From positions 248,001-312,000 of the forward strand of contig NZ_LIPD01000006.1 in assembly GCF_001905545.1 (NCBI RefSeq): a DNA stretch of 64,000 nt, given 5' to 3'. The position numbers and the translations under genes were made by a program. The notes beneath the pieces are model-generated. The model searched no databases, was not told the DNA's origin, and saw nothing but the letters and a program-made list of their open reading frames with translations. Shown here piece by piece: positions 16,883-25,564 of this stretch; the first letter of the stretch is position 1, and every line of letters begins with the position of its first letter. Origin of the DNA: Streptomyces sp. CB02056 (lineage in GTDB: Bacteria; Actinomycetota; Actinomycetes; Streptomycetales; Streptomycetaceae).

Positions 16883-17074
16883 ATGAGCAACGAGGACATC
16901 GTCCGGTCCTGGAAGGACCCCGAGACGGCCCGCACCGCCCCCGGCCACCCGGTCGGCGAGCCCGACCTCACCGCCCTCAGCGGCGGCGAGGAGCAGATCA
17001 CCGTCTACGACATCTGCACCACCAACCAGACCGGGTGCGGCACCTGCGGCAGCTTCAGCTTCGGCTGCTGCTGA
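16883..17074 (+). CDS. Lanthipeptide precursor LanA3
   Basis: This 63-aa precursor has the same leader architecture (MSNEDIVRSWKDPE, HPVGEPDL, TALSGG). The predicted core starts EEQITVYDICTTNQTGCGTC and ends GSFSFGCC, again with five cysteines. The 35 bp between the LanA2 stop and this ATG is identical to the spacer before LanA4, which points to recent tandem duplication. The GAAGGAG ribosome binding site is retained. Confidence 0.92.
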   Translation: MSNEDIVRSWKDPETARTAPGHPVGEPDLTALSGGEEQITVYDICTTNQTGCGTCGSFSFGCC

Positions 17075-17109
17075 ACGCCCCTGCCGAACGACCCCGAAGG
17101 AGTCGAACC

Positions 17110-17304
17110 ATGAGCAACGAGGACATCGTCCGGTCCTGGAAGGACCCCGAGACCGCCCGCACCACGCCCGGACACCCGCTGGGCGAGCCCGACCTCACCG
17201 CCCTCAGCGGCGGCGAGGAGCAGATCACCAACAACGACCTCTGCAACAACACCGAGCGGAGCTGGTGCAGCACCTGCGGCGCCTTCACCCTCGGCTGCTG
17301 CTGA
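17110..17304 (+). CDS. Lanthipeptide precursor LanA4
   Basis: This 64-aa precursor has a leader nearly identical to LanA3 up to GGEEQIT. The core then diverges to NNDLCNNTERSWCSTCGAFT and LGCC, with five cysteines. The variation is concentrated between the first and third core cysteines, while the C-x-T-C-G-x-F-x-x-G-C-C tail is fixed. It follows LanA3 by the duplicated spacer. Confidence 0.92.
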   Translation: MSNEDIVRSWKDPETARTTPGHPLGEPDLTALSGGEEQITNNDLCNNTERSWCSTCGAFTLGCC

Positions 17305-17326
17305 GCGGCCCGGAGGGAGTCGGACC

Positions 17327-17521
17327 ATGAGCGACGAGGAGACCGTCCGGTCCTGGAAGGACCCCGAGACGGCCCGCACCGCCCCCGGTCACCCGCTGGG
17401 CGAGCCGGACCTGACCGCCCTCAGCGGCGGTGAGGAGGCCTTCACCAACAACGATTTCTGCAGCAGCACCGACCAGAGCTGGTGCGGCACCTGCGGCAGC
17501 TTCAGCTACGGCTGCTGCTGA
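17327..17521 (+). CDS. Lanthipeptide precursor LanA5
   Basis: This 64-aa precursor has the LanA2-type N-terminus MSDEETVRSWKDPE and a TALSGG cleavage site. The core begins EEAFTNNDFCSSTDQSWCGT and ends CGSFSYGCC. It is the last gene of the run, followed by a strong hairpin 47 bp downstream. GGAGGGAG precedes the ATG. Confidence 0.92.
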   Translation: MSDEETVRSWKDPETARTAPGHPLGEPDLTALSGGEEAFTNNDFCSSTDQSWCGTCGSFSYGCC

Positions 17522-17567
17522 CCCGCGCACCGCCTCGCACCACCCTGCACCATCCCGCACCGGGCGT

Positions 17568-17599
17568 CGGGTCCGGCCCTCCCCCGAGGGCCGGACCCG
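17568..17599 (+). terminator. Terminator hairpin after lanthipeptide precursors
   Basis: A perfect 14-bp stem (CGGGTCCGGCCCTC and its complement) closes a CCCC loop 47 bp after the LanA5 stop. It separates the lanthipeptide cluster from the following regulator gene. Confidence 0.8.
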
Positions 17600-17724
17600 C
17601 GTTCGTCCCCCGGGGACGGCACCGCCCGACGCCGGGGCGACGCCCGAAGCTACGATGGTTACCCGGTGGCCGGCCCCGCGTTCCAGTGCCGCCGGGACCG
17701 GCAGTGGCGGCGCAGGAGGCGGAG

Positions 17725-18147
17725 ATGGCGGAACCCGGGGCGAGCACGCTCGCCGAGAAGATCGAGACACTGTTTCGCACGGTCCGGCGCCCCAACCGGG
17801 AGCAGTACAGCAACGAGGACGTGGCGCGCGCCTGTCGCGAGGCCACCGGCGAGACCTTCTCGGCCACCTACCTGTGGCAGCTGCGCACCGGCAAGCGCGA
17901 CAACCCGACCAAGCGCCACCTGGAGGCGCTGGCCGGGTTCTTCCACGTCTCCCCCGCCTACTTCTTCGACGACCGCTCCGAGGAGATCGTCGCCGAACTC
18001 GCCCTGCTGGAGGCGCTGCGGGACGCCGGCGTACGGAACATGGCGCTGCGGGCGGTGGAACTCTCGCCCGAAGCCCTGGACACCGTCTCCGATGTGATCG
18101 AGACTATCGCTCGCCGGGAGGCTGCCAGGGGGAAGCCCTCCCCGTGA
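17725..18147 (+). CDS. XRE-family helix-turn-helix regulator
   Basis: This 140-aa DNA-binding protein has an N-terminal Cro/CI-type helix-turn-helix: NEDVARACREATGETFSATY leads into LWQLRTGKRDNPTKRHLEAL and then FFHVSPAYFFDD. The C-terminal part is helical (ALDTVSDVIETIARREAA). The ATG at 17725 has AGGAGG 5 nt upstream, and shorter or longer starts lack one. It is followed by an ImmA/IrrE peptidase and a MAB_1171c-type membrane protein, a trio common in streptomycetes, where the peptidase would inactivate this regulator. It may regulate that unit or, less surely, the adjacent lanthipeptide genes. Confidence 0.88.
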   Translation: MAEPGASTLAEKIETLFRTVRRPNREQYSNEDVARACREATGETFSATYLWQLRTGKRDNPTKRHLEALAGFFHVSPAYFFDDRSEEIVAELALLEALRDAGVRNMALRAVELSPEALDTVSDVIETIARREAARGKPSP

Positions 18148-18226
18148 GCACGACGTGGTGCCGCCGAGGGGACACCCGCAACGGCTGACCGGCCACGTCG
18201 GCCCCGGCGGACTGGGGAGGCGCGCG

Positions 18227-18772
18227 TTGCGATGGATCCGACGCCACGGCGGACTGATGCGGCGATGTCGCGCGATCAGCGAATCACTGGACCTGCCCGA
18301 CCCGTTCGACGCCGCCGAGCTCGTCGCCCGCCTCGCCCGCGCCCGCGGCCGTCCGATCGACCTGATCGCCGTGCCCGCACGGCCCGGGGCGCCCTGCGGG
18401 CTGCTGGTGACGACCGGCCAGGCCGACTACATCGTGTACGCCGAGGACACCAGCGAGGTGCACCGCCAGCACATCCTGGTGCACGAGTACGCCCACCTCC
18501 TGCTGGGCCACGCCGACGGCCCCTCGCCCGACCCCGGGCTCACCCGCGGCCTGCTGCCGCACCTGTCCCCGACCCTGGTCGGGAAGGTCCTGGGCCGCAC
18601 CGTCTACCTCGAACCCCAGGAGCGGGAGGCCGAGTTGCTCGCCTCGCTGATCCTCAAACGCGCCCTGCTGCCCGGCGGCCGGGCGGCCAACGCCCAGTCC
18701 CGCGACGCCGAGTGGGCGCAGCGGCTCTCCCCGCTGCTGGGCCGGCGCCGCCCGACGGGCCCGCATGACTGA
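18227..18772 (+). CDS. ImmA/IrrE-family metallopeptidase
   Basis: This 181-aa protein has the zinc-binding HExxH motif as HEYAHLLLGH and the family-like segment REAELLASLILKRALLP. Such peptidases usually cleave a partner XRE repressor, here the gene just upstream. I place the start at TTG 18227 because GGGGAGG ends 6 nt before it and homologous sequence (LRWIRRHGGLMRRCRAI) begins there; ATG 18257 is an alternative. The 3' end overlaps the next gene by 8 nt. There is no signal peptide, so it acts in the cytoplasm. Confidence 0.87.
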   Translation: MRWIRRHGGLMRRCRAISESLDLPDPFDAAELVARLARARGRPIDLIAVPARPGAPCGLLVTTGQADYIVYAEDTSEVHRQHILVHEYAHLLLGHADGPSPDPGLTRGLLPHLSPTLVGKVLGRTVYLEPQEREAELLASLILKRALLPGGRAANAQSRDAEWAQRLSPLLGRRRPTGPHD

Positions 18773-19955
18773 CCCCGTCCTCGCCTGCGCCGCGGTCTTC
18801 CTGCTCGGCCTGAGCACGTACCGGTTCTTCGCCGGCCGGCACCGCGGCACCACGCCGGCCCTGCGCTACACCTGCTGCTTCGCCTGGTGCTTCGGCGCCT
18901 CCCTGGCGCTGATGGCCGGCCGGACGGGGGCGGACATCGACCACGGGACGGGCCTGGCGGGCCTGTCCTGGATGCTCACCGACCACCTCAAGATGGGCTC
19001 CGCCGGCTTCCTCGCCCTGGCCGCCGTCTCGCTGCGCCGCCCCGCCGCCGACGCCCGGGCCCTGCGCCGCCGCCAGGCCGGCGTCGCCCTCGCGGTCCTC
19101 GTGGCGACCGTCCTGTTCCTGCTCGCCCGGATCACGGAGGTCGACGGCCAGTTGGTGGCCACCGGCGGCGCCGGCCCGGCGGCGCTGGCCGGCTACGACC
19201 TGGTCAGCGTCGGCTACGTGGTCGGCTGCCTGGTCACGCTGCTGCGCCAGACGTTGTCCTGGACGCGCCAGGCCGACACCGCGGCCCTGCGCACGGCCCT
19301 CGTCCTGATCACGCTCACCGCCGCCGTCGGACTGCTCTGGACGGCGTGGGGGCTGGACGACGTCCTCGGCGCCCTGCGCTCGGGCCGACAGCAGAGCACC
19401 GAGGACCCCGTCTCGCTGGCGCTCGGGCGGCTGTGCGCGGTGCTGCTGCTGGCCGGTGCGACCACCCTGCTGTGGGCGCGCGCCGGCCGCGCCGCCCGGC
19501 GCTGGCGGGCCGCGTACCGCAGCTACCGGTCACTCGGCCCGCTGTGGCGGGCCCTGCACGCGGTCTTCCCGCAGATCGCCCTCGCCGCCGGCCCGCTGCC
19601 CTTCGCCGACGCCGAGCTCGCGCTCTACCGCCGGGTCATCGAGATCCGGGACGGGCTGCTGATCCTCCGCCGCTACCGCACCGGCGAGACGCCCCCGGCG
19701 GGGCCGGAGCAGCCGCGGGGCGGCGGCGCCCGGGCCACCGACGCCGCCGCGCGGGCCGAGGCCGCCCGGATCGCCGCCGCCCTGGTCCGCGCCCGCGCGC
19801 GGGCGGACACGCCCGCCGAGGCCGCCGACCCGCCGCAGGCCGAGCCGTCCCTGCCGCCCAGCGCCGGCCTCGAGGCCGAGACCCGCTGGCTGACCCAGGT
19901 CGCCCAGGCCCTGCGGACCATGCCGCCGCTGCCCGTCGGCCGCACCGCGGGCTGA
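18765..19955 (+). CDS. MAB_1171c-family membrane protein
   Basis: This 396-aa protein has about seven hydrophobic segments in the first 250 residues, then a soluble C-terminal half (YRSLGPLWRALHAVFPQIAL and ELALYRRVIEIRDGLLILR) of the type annotated DUF6545. Members are called putative transporters, but the function is not established. It overlaps the ImmA/IrrE gene by 8 nt, indicating coupled translation. The three-gene unit resembles a signal-responsive repressor/peptidase/membrane-sensor module; that role is inferred from context. The C-terminus is Ala/Pro rich. Confidence 0.8.
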   Translation: MTDPVLACAAVFLLGLSTYRFFAGRHRGTTPALRYTCCFAWCFGASLALMAGRTGADIDHGTGLAGLSWMLTDHLKMGSAGFLALAAVSLRRPAADARALRRRQAGVALAVLVATVLFLLARITEVDGQLVATGGAGPAALAGYDLVSVGYVVGCLVTLLRQTLSWTRQADTAALRTALVLITLTAAVGLLWTAWGLDDVLGALRSGRQQSTEDPVSLALGRLCAVLLLAGATTLLWARAGRAARRWRAAYRSYRSLGPLWRALHAVFPQIALAAGPLPFADAELALYRRVIEIRDGLLILRRYRTGETPPAGPEQPRGGGARATDAAARAEAARIAAALVRARARADTPAEAADPPQAEPSLPPSAGLEAETRWLTQVAQALRTMPPLPVGRTAG

Positions 19956-20115
19956 CCGGAGCGAGGGCCGGCCGCACTGGCCATGACCCCGTCAAGGAAC
20001 CGACAGGGCCCCGTCAAGATCGCGGCGGCGGGCCCGCGGGGCTGCGCGTCGGCGTCGCGGACCCGATAGGGTGGACCGCTTCCCCGTCCGCGTCCCGCCC
20101 CAGGAGCACAGCGCC

Positions 20116-23100
20116 GTGTCCGACAGCTTCGCGCACCTGCACGTCCACACCGAGTACTCGATGCTGGACGGCGCCGCCAAGAACGGCAAGCTGTTCGCCG
20201 AGGCGGAGAGACAGGGCATGCCCGCCATCGCGATGAGCGACCACGGCAACATGTTCGGCGCGTACGAGTTCTTCCACGCGGCCGCCAAGACCGGGGTGAA
20301 GCCGATCATCGGCATCGAGGCGTACGTCGCGCCGGCGTCGCGCTTCCTGAAGAAGCAGGTGTTCTGGTCCCCCGGCGGCCAGCGCCCGACCGGCTCCGAC
20401 GGCGAGGGCGGCAAGGACGTCTCCGGCGGCGGCCGCTACACCCACATGACCATGTGGGCGCAGAACGCCACCGGCCTGCGGAACCTCTTCAAGCTCTCCT
20501 CGCTCGCGTCGATGGAGGGCTACTACATGAAGCCCCGCATGGACCGCGAGCTGATCGCCGCCAACGCGACCGGCATCATCGCCACCACCGGCTGCCCCTC
20601 CGGCGAGGTCCAGACCCGGCTGCGCCTCGGCCAGTACGAGGAGGCCGTCAAGGCGGCCGGCGCCTACCAGGACATCTTCGGCAAGGAGAACTACTTCCTG
20701 GAGCTGATGGACCACGGGCTCTCCATCGAGCAGGACGTCCGCGAGGACCTGCTGCGCCTGGCCAAGCAGCTGAACATCCCGCTGCTGGCCACCAACGACT
20801 CGCACTACGTCACCGCCGACCAGGCCGACGCCCACGACAGCCTGCTCTGCGTCGGCGTGGGCAAGAACAAGGACGACCCGAACCGCTTCAAGTTCAACGG
20901 CAGCGGCTACTACGTCAAGACCGCCGAGGAGATGCGCGAGCTCTTCCGCGAGCTGCCGGAGGCCTGCGACAACACCCTGGCGATCGCCGAGCGGGTGGAG
21001 TCGTACGAGGAGGTCTTCACCTACGTCGACCGGATGCCGCAGTTCGACGTCCCCGAGGGCGAGACCCAGGCCTCCTTCCTGCGCCAGAAGATCGCCGCCG
21101 GCCTCCAGCACCGCTACGGCGACAACCCCAGCCAGGAGGTGCTGGACCGGGTCGAGCTGGAGATGGGCGTGATCACCCCGATGGGGTTCGACGCCTACTT
21201 CCTCGTGGTCGCCGACATCTGCCAGTACGGCCGGGACAACGGCATCCCGGTCGGCCCGGGCCGTGGTTCGGCGGCCGGCTCGATGGTCGCCTACCTGACC
21301 GGCATCACCCAGCTGGACCCGCTGGAGCACGACCTGCTGTTCGAGCGGTTCCTCAACCCCGAGCGCATCAACCCCCCGGACGTCGACATCGACTTCGACG
21401 ACCGCCAGCGCGACCAGATGGTGCGCTACGTCACCGACAAGTACGGCTCCGCCTACACCGCGCAGGTCAACACCTTCGGCACGATCAAGGCCAAGGCCGC
21501 CGTCAAGGACGCCAACCGCATCCTGGGCTACCCCTTCGCCATGGGCGACCGGATCACCAAGGCGATGCCGCCGGACGTCATGGGCAAGGGCGTGCCGCTG
21601 GCCGACCTGTTCAACGACAAGCACCCGCGGTACAACGAGGGCACCGAGATCCGGGCGCTCTACGACAACGAGCCCGACGTCAAGAAGATCATCGACACCG
21701 GGCGGGGCATCGAGGGCCTGATCCGCGGCACCGGTGTGCACGCCGCCGCCGTCATCCTCTCCTCCACCCCGCTGCTCGAACTGATCCCGCTGCACATGCG
21801 GGACAAGGACGGCGTGATCATCACCGGCTTCGACTACCCGTCGTGCGAAGCCATGGGCCTGATCAAGATGGACTTCCTGGGTCTGCGGAACCTGGGCATC
21901 ATCGACCACTGCATCAAGATCGTGAAGGCCAACCGGGGCGTCGACGTCGACATCGAGAAGATCCCGATCGACGACCCCACCACGTACCAGCTGCTGGCCC
22001 GAGGCGACACCCTCGGCGTGTTCCAGCTCGACGGCGGCCCCATGCGCGCCCTGCTCAAGCTGATGAAGCCCACCGAGTTCGCCGACATCTCCGCCGTCTC
22101 CGCGCTGTACCGGCCCGGCCCGATGGGCATGAACTCGCACACCAACTACGCCCTGCGCAAGAACGCCCAGCAGGAGATCATCCCGATCCACCCCGAGCTG
22201 GAGGAACCGCTCAAGGACGTCCTCGGCCCCACCTACGGCCTGATCGTCTACCAGGAGCAGGTGCAGCGAGCCGCCCAGGTGCTGGCCGGCTACTCGCTCG
22301 GACAGGCAGACCTGCTCCGCCGCGCGATGGGCAAGAAGAAGAAGGAGGTCCTGGAGAAGGAGTTCGTCCCCTTCCACGCCGGCTGCAAGGAGCGCGGCTA
22401 CTCCGACGAGGCCATCCAGGCGGTCTGGGACGTCCTGGTCCCGTTCGCCGGCTACGCGTTCAACAAATCGCACTCCGCCGCGTACGGGCTGGTCTCCTAC
22501 CAGACCGCCTACCTCAAGGCCAACTACCCCGCCGAGTACATGGCCGCCCTGCTCACCTCCGTCGCCGACGACAAGGACAAGATGGCGATCTACCTGGCCG
22601 AGTGCCGGCAGATGGGCATCAAGATCCTCTCCCCCGACGTCAACGAGTCGGTGGTCGACTTCACCGCCGTCGGCAGCGACGTCCGGTTCGGCCTCAAGGC
22701 GGTGCGCAACGTCGGCGTGCCCGTCATCGAGTCCCTGGTCGGCACCCGCGAGGAGAAGGGCAAGTACACCTCCTTCGCCGACTTCCTGGACAAGGTCGAA
22801 CTGGTGGTGTGCAACAAGCGCACCGTCGACTCCCTGGTCAAGGCGGGCGCCTTCGACTCGCTCGGCCACACCCGGCTCTCGCTCAGCAGCGTGCACGAGA
22901 ACGCGATCGACGCCGTCACCGGGCTGAAGAAGCAGCAGGCCATCGGACAGGACGACCTGTTCGGCGCCCTCGACGCCGGCGAGGGCGGCGGGCCCGGCAT
23001 CGGACTCGACTTCCAGCTCACCGAGAACGAGTGGCCCCGGCGCCAACTCCTGGCCCTGGAACGCGAGATGCTCGGCCTCTACGTCTCCAGCCACCCGCTG

Positions 23101-23682
23101 GACGGCGCCGAGCACATCCTCTCCCAGAACCGCGACAGCTCGATCGCCCAGCTCCTCGACTCCGGCCGCTCCGAGGGCGAGGTCCGGCTCTCCGGGCTGA
23201 TCACCGGCGTCGACCGGCGGATCAACAAGGCCGGCAACGCGTGGGCGATCATCACCCTCGCCGACCGCGACGGCTCGGTCGAGGTGCTGTTCTTCCCGGC
23301 GACCTACAACCTCATGGCCGAGCAGATGATCGAGGACAACGTGATCTCGATCCGCGGCCGGCTCAACGAGCGCGACGGGTCACTGAGCGTCTTCGGCCAG
23401 GAGATCACCACCCTCGACGTCTCCTCCGCCGAGCTCGGCACCAAGCCGCCCGTCCAGATCACCGTCCCGGCCGCCCGGATCAACCCCCAGGTGGTCGCCG
23501 AGCTCAAGCTCGCCCTCCAGAACCACCCCGGCGACGTCCCGGTCCGGCTGCGCACCACCAACTGGGACAAGGACACCCTCTACGAGCTCGGGTTCCGGGT
23601 GAACCCGGACAACGGGCTCGCCTCGGACGTCAAGACCCTCCTCGGCAACCGCTCCTGGGCGGGGGCGGCCGTCCGGTCCTGA
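20116..23682 (+). CDS. dnaE: DNA polymerase III alpha subunit
   Basis: This 1188-aa replicative polymerase subunit opens with the PHP domain (HLHVHTEYSMLDGAAK and MSDHGNMFG). The catalytic palm has GPGRGSAAGSMVAYL and the metal aspartates in PPDVDIDFDDRQRD near residues 418-430. A helix-hairpin-helix region and an OB fold (VRLSGLITGVDRRINKAG) follow. The GTG at 20116 is chosen because AGGAG lies 9 nt upstream and VSDSFAHLHVH is the family start. It catalyses leading- and lagging-strand synthesis. The length fits DnaE1 of actinobacteria. It is the only clear core housekeeping gene in the window. Confidence 0.97.
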   Translation: MSDSFAHLHVHTEYSMLDGAAKNGKLFAEAERQGMPAIAMSDHGNMFGAYEFFHAAAKTGVKPIIGIEAYVAPASRFLKKQVFWSPGGQRPTGSDGEGGKDVSGGGRYTHMTMWAQNATGLRNLFKLSSLASMEGYYMKPRMDRELIAANATGIIATTGCPSGEVQTRLRLGQYEEAVKAAGAYQDIFGKENYFLELMDHGLSIEQDVREDLLRLAKQLNIPLLATNDSHYVTADQADAHDSLLCVGVGKNKDDPNRFKFNGSGYYVKTAEEMRELFRELPEACDNTLAIAERVESYEEVFTYVDRMPQFDVPEGETQASFLRQKIAAGLQHRYGDNPSQEVLDRVELEMGVITPMGFDAYFLVVADICQYGRDNGIPVGPGRGSAAGSMVAYLTGITQLDPLEHDLLFERFLNPERINPPDVDIDFDDRQRDQMVRYVTDKYGSAYTAQVNTFGTIKAKAAVKDANRILGYPFAMGDRITKAMPPDVMGKGVPLADLFNDKHPRYNEGTEIRALYDNEPDVKKIIDTGRGIEGLIRGTGVHAAAVILSSTPLLELIPLHMRDKDGVIITGFDYPSCEAMGLIKMDFLGLRNLGIIDHCIKIVKANRGVDVDIEKIPIDDPTTYQLLARGDTLGVFQLDGGPMRALLKLMKPTEFADISAVSALYRPGPMGMNSHTNYALRKNAQQEIIPIHPELEEPLKDVLGPTYGLIVYQEQVQRAAQVLAGYSLGQADLLRRAMGKKKKEVLEKEFVPFHAGCKERGYSDEAIQAVWDVLVPFAGYAFNKSHSAAYGLVSYQTAYLKANYPAEYMAALLTSVADDKDKMAIYLAECRQMGIKILSPDVNESVVDFTAVGSDVRFGLKAVRNVGVPVIESLVGTREEKGKYTSFADFLDKVELVVCNKRTVDSLVKAGAFDSLGHTRLSLSSVHENAIDAVTGLKKQQAIGQDDLFGALDAGEGGGPGIGLDFQLTENEWPRRQLLALEREMLGLYVSSHPLDGAEHILSQNRDSSIAQLLDSGRSEGEVRLSGLITGVDRRINKAGNAWAIITLADRDGSVEVLFFPATYNLMAEQMIEDNVISIRGRLNERDGSLSVFGQEITTLDVSSAELGTKPPVQITVPAARINPQVVAELKLALQNHPGDVPVRLRTTNWDKDTLYELGFRVNPDNGLASDVKTLLGNRSWAGAAVRS

Positions 23683-23697
23683 TGCTGCCGTGCCCGG

Positions 23698-23730
23698 CCC
23701 GGCCCGGTCCGTTCCTCGGACTGGGCCGGG
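23698..23730 (+). terminator. Terminator hairpin after dnaE
   Basis: CCCGGCCCGGTCCG and CGGACTGGGCCGGG pair over 14 positions (13 Watson-Crick, one G-T) around TTCCT, 15 bp past the dnaE stop. Confidence 0.65.
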
Positions 23731-23846
23731 GACCGGGTTCGGTGGTGCCATGGAGGTGGGCGGACGGCCGGGCCGGCTCGTCGGCCTCCCGCCCGCCCCG
23801 CCCCAGCCGCTCCACCCCGCCCGCTCCACGCCCGAGGAGTACGCCG

Positions 23847-24320
23847 ATGCCCGACCACACCCGCACCCACCTGCTCGCGGCCATCGAACTCGCGGCCTCC
23901 GCCCGCGCCCACGGCAACCACCCCTTCGGCGCACTGCTGACCGACGCGTCCGGCGGCGTCCTGCTCACGGCCGAGAACACCGTGCTGACCGACCACGACG
24001 TCACCGCCCACGCGGAGACCAACCTGGTCCGGGCGGCCTGCCGCGCCCTCGCCCCGCACCAGCTCACCGAGACCGTCCTGTACACCAGCACCGAGCCGTG
24101 CGCGATGTGCGCCGGCGCGATCTACTGGAGCGGCATCCGGCGGGTGGTCTACGCGCTCGCCGCCACCGAACTGAACGCCATCGCGGGAGCGGACCCGGAC
24201 GAACCGGTGCTCGACCTGCCCTGCCGCCTGGTCTTCGCGGCCGGCGGCAACACCGTCGAGGCCTCCGGCCCGCACCTGTTCGACGAGGCCTCCGCCGTCC
24301 ACACGGGGTACTGGGGCTGA
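23847..24320 (+). CDS. Nucleoside/guanine deaminase (CDA fold)
   Basis: This 157-aa zinc hydrolase has the catalytic HAE (TAHAETNLVRAA) and the zinc cysteines in STEPCAMCAGAI, the hallmarks of the cytidine/deoxycytidylate deaminase fold. YWSGIRRVVYA and the absence of a tRNA-binding arginine-rich tail favour a small-molecule nucleoside or guanine deaminase over TadA, but this cannot be settled by eye. GAGGAG sits 7 nt before the ATG. It lies 164 bp downstream of dnaE, beyond a hairpin, so it is probably expressed separately. Confidence 0.85.
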   Translation: MPDHTRTHLLAAIELAASARAHGNHPFGALLTDASGGVLLTAENTVLTDHDVTAHAETNLVRAACRALAPHQLTETVLYTSTEPCAMCAGAIYWSGIRRVVYALAATELNAIAGADPDEPVLDLPCRLVFAAGGNTVEASGPHLFDEASAVHTGYWG

Positions 24321-24424
24321 CCGGCCACGCCGTACGCGGCCTGGCGGGGCGTGGGGCACCGTGGGTACATACGGAGCGTGACGCCGGGCGATCCGTGGGC
24401 CCGGCGGACCGGCAGGAGGCCGCG

Positions 24425-25465
24425 ATGACCACGAGGGAACCCCTACCGACGGAGACCGGGGCCTGGGTGGTGGACCGCCCCGGGCCGGTCGGCGGGCCGG
24501 GACCGGGCCCGCTGGTGTGGGAGCGCCGACCGCTCGACCCGCCCGGGCCGCAGGAGATCCTGGTCGAGGTGGAGGCCTGCGGGGTGTGCCGCACCGACCT
24601 CCACCTCGCGGAGGGGGACCTCTCCCCCAGGATGGCGAGGCGCACACCCGGGCACGAGGTGGTCGGGCACGTGCTGGCGGCCGGGTCCGAGGTCGAGGAG
24701 TTCACCGTCGGGGACCGGGCCGGGGTGGCCTGGCTGGCCCGGACCTGCGGCGGCTGCGGGTACTGCCGCGGCGGGCGCGAGAACCTCTGCCCCGACTCCC
24801 GGTACACCGGCTGGGACCGGCACGGCGGCTACGCCGGGCACGTCACCGCGGACGCCCGCTACGCCTACCGGCTGCCCGAGGGCCCGCCCGCCGAGGAACT
24901 CGCCCCGCTGCTGTGCGCCGGGATCATCGGCTACCGGGCCCTGGAACGGGCCGAACTGCCGACGGGCGGGCTGCTCGGCATCTACGGCTTCGGCGCGTCC
25001 GCGCACCTGACCGCCCAGATCGCCCTCGCCCGGGGTGCCCGGGTGGCCGTGTTCACCCGCTCCGAGGCGGCCCGACGGCTCGCACTGGAACTCGGCGCCG
25101 CCTTCGCCGGCGACTCCTACGACCCGCCCCCGCAGCCGCTGGACGCGGCCGTCCTCTTCGCCCCGGTCGGCAGCCTCGTGCCCGCCGCCCTCACCGCGCT
25201 GGACCGCGGCGGCACGCTCGCCGTGGCCGGCATCCACCTCACCGACATCCCGTCGCTGGACTACCAGCGGCACCTCTTCCAGGAGCGCACGCTGCGCAGC
25301 GTCACCGCCAACACCCGGGCCGACGGCCTGGCCTTCCTGGCGGAGGCGGCCCGCGCCCGCCCGGTGGTCCACGTCAGCCGCTACCCCCTGCGCCGGGCGG
25401 ACGCGGCGCTCGCCGACCTCGCCGCGGACCGGGTGACGGGCGTCGCGGTGCTCGTACCCGAGTAG
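24425..25465 (+). CDS. Zinc-dependent alcohol dehydrogenase
   Basis: This 346-aa medium-chain dehydrogenase has catalytic zinc ligands in EACGVCRTDLH and TPGHEVVGHV, and a structural zinc site in CGGCGYCRGGRENLC. The nucleotide-binding turn is GIYGFGASAH. The enzyme should interconvert alcohols and aldehydes with NAD(H) or NADP(H); the substrate is unknown. AGGAGG lies 5 nt before the ATG. The sequence resembles the AdhA-like group of actinobacteria (GWDRHGGYAGHV). It appears to be a single gene. Confidence 0.9.
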   Translation: MTTREPLPTETGAWVVDRPGPVGGPGPGPLVWERRPLDPPGPQEILVEVEACGVCRTDLHLAEGDLSPRMARRTPGHEVVGHVLAAGSEVEEFTVGDRAGVAWLARTCGGCGYCRGGRENLCPDSRYTGWDRHGGYAGHVTADARYAYRLPEGPPAEELAPLLCAGIIGYRALERAELPTGGLLGIYGFGASAHLTAQIALARGARVAVFTRSEAARRLALELGAAFAGDSYDPPPQPLDAAVLFAPVGSLVPAALTALDRGGTLAVAGIHLTDIPSLDYQRHLFQERTLRSVTANTRADGLAFLAEAARARPVVHVSRYPLRRADAALADLAADRVTGVAVLVPE

Positions 25466-25564
25466 CGCGCCACCCGGAGCGGCACAGCGGTGACCCGCCC
25501 CTTCGGAGTGACAGGAGGGGCCGTTTGACTGCGCTCGGTGGCCGACCGGTTGCATCATGTGCGC

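Noticed and set aside
20454..24320. Long alternative plus frame running through dnaE into the deaminase
   Set aside because: Only its last 157 codons, the deaminase itself, encode recognisable protein; the dnaE portion is out of frame with the real polymerase.
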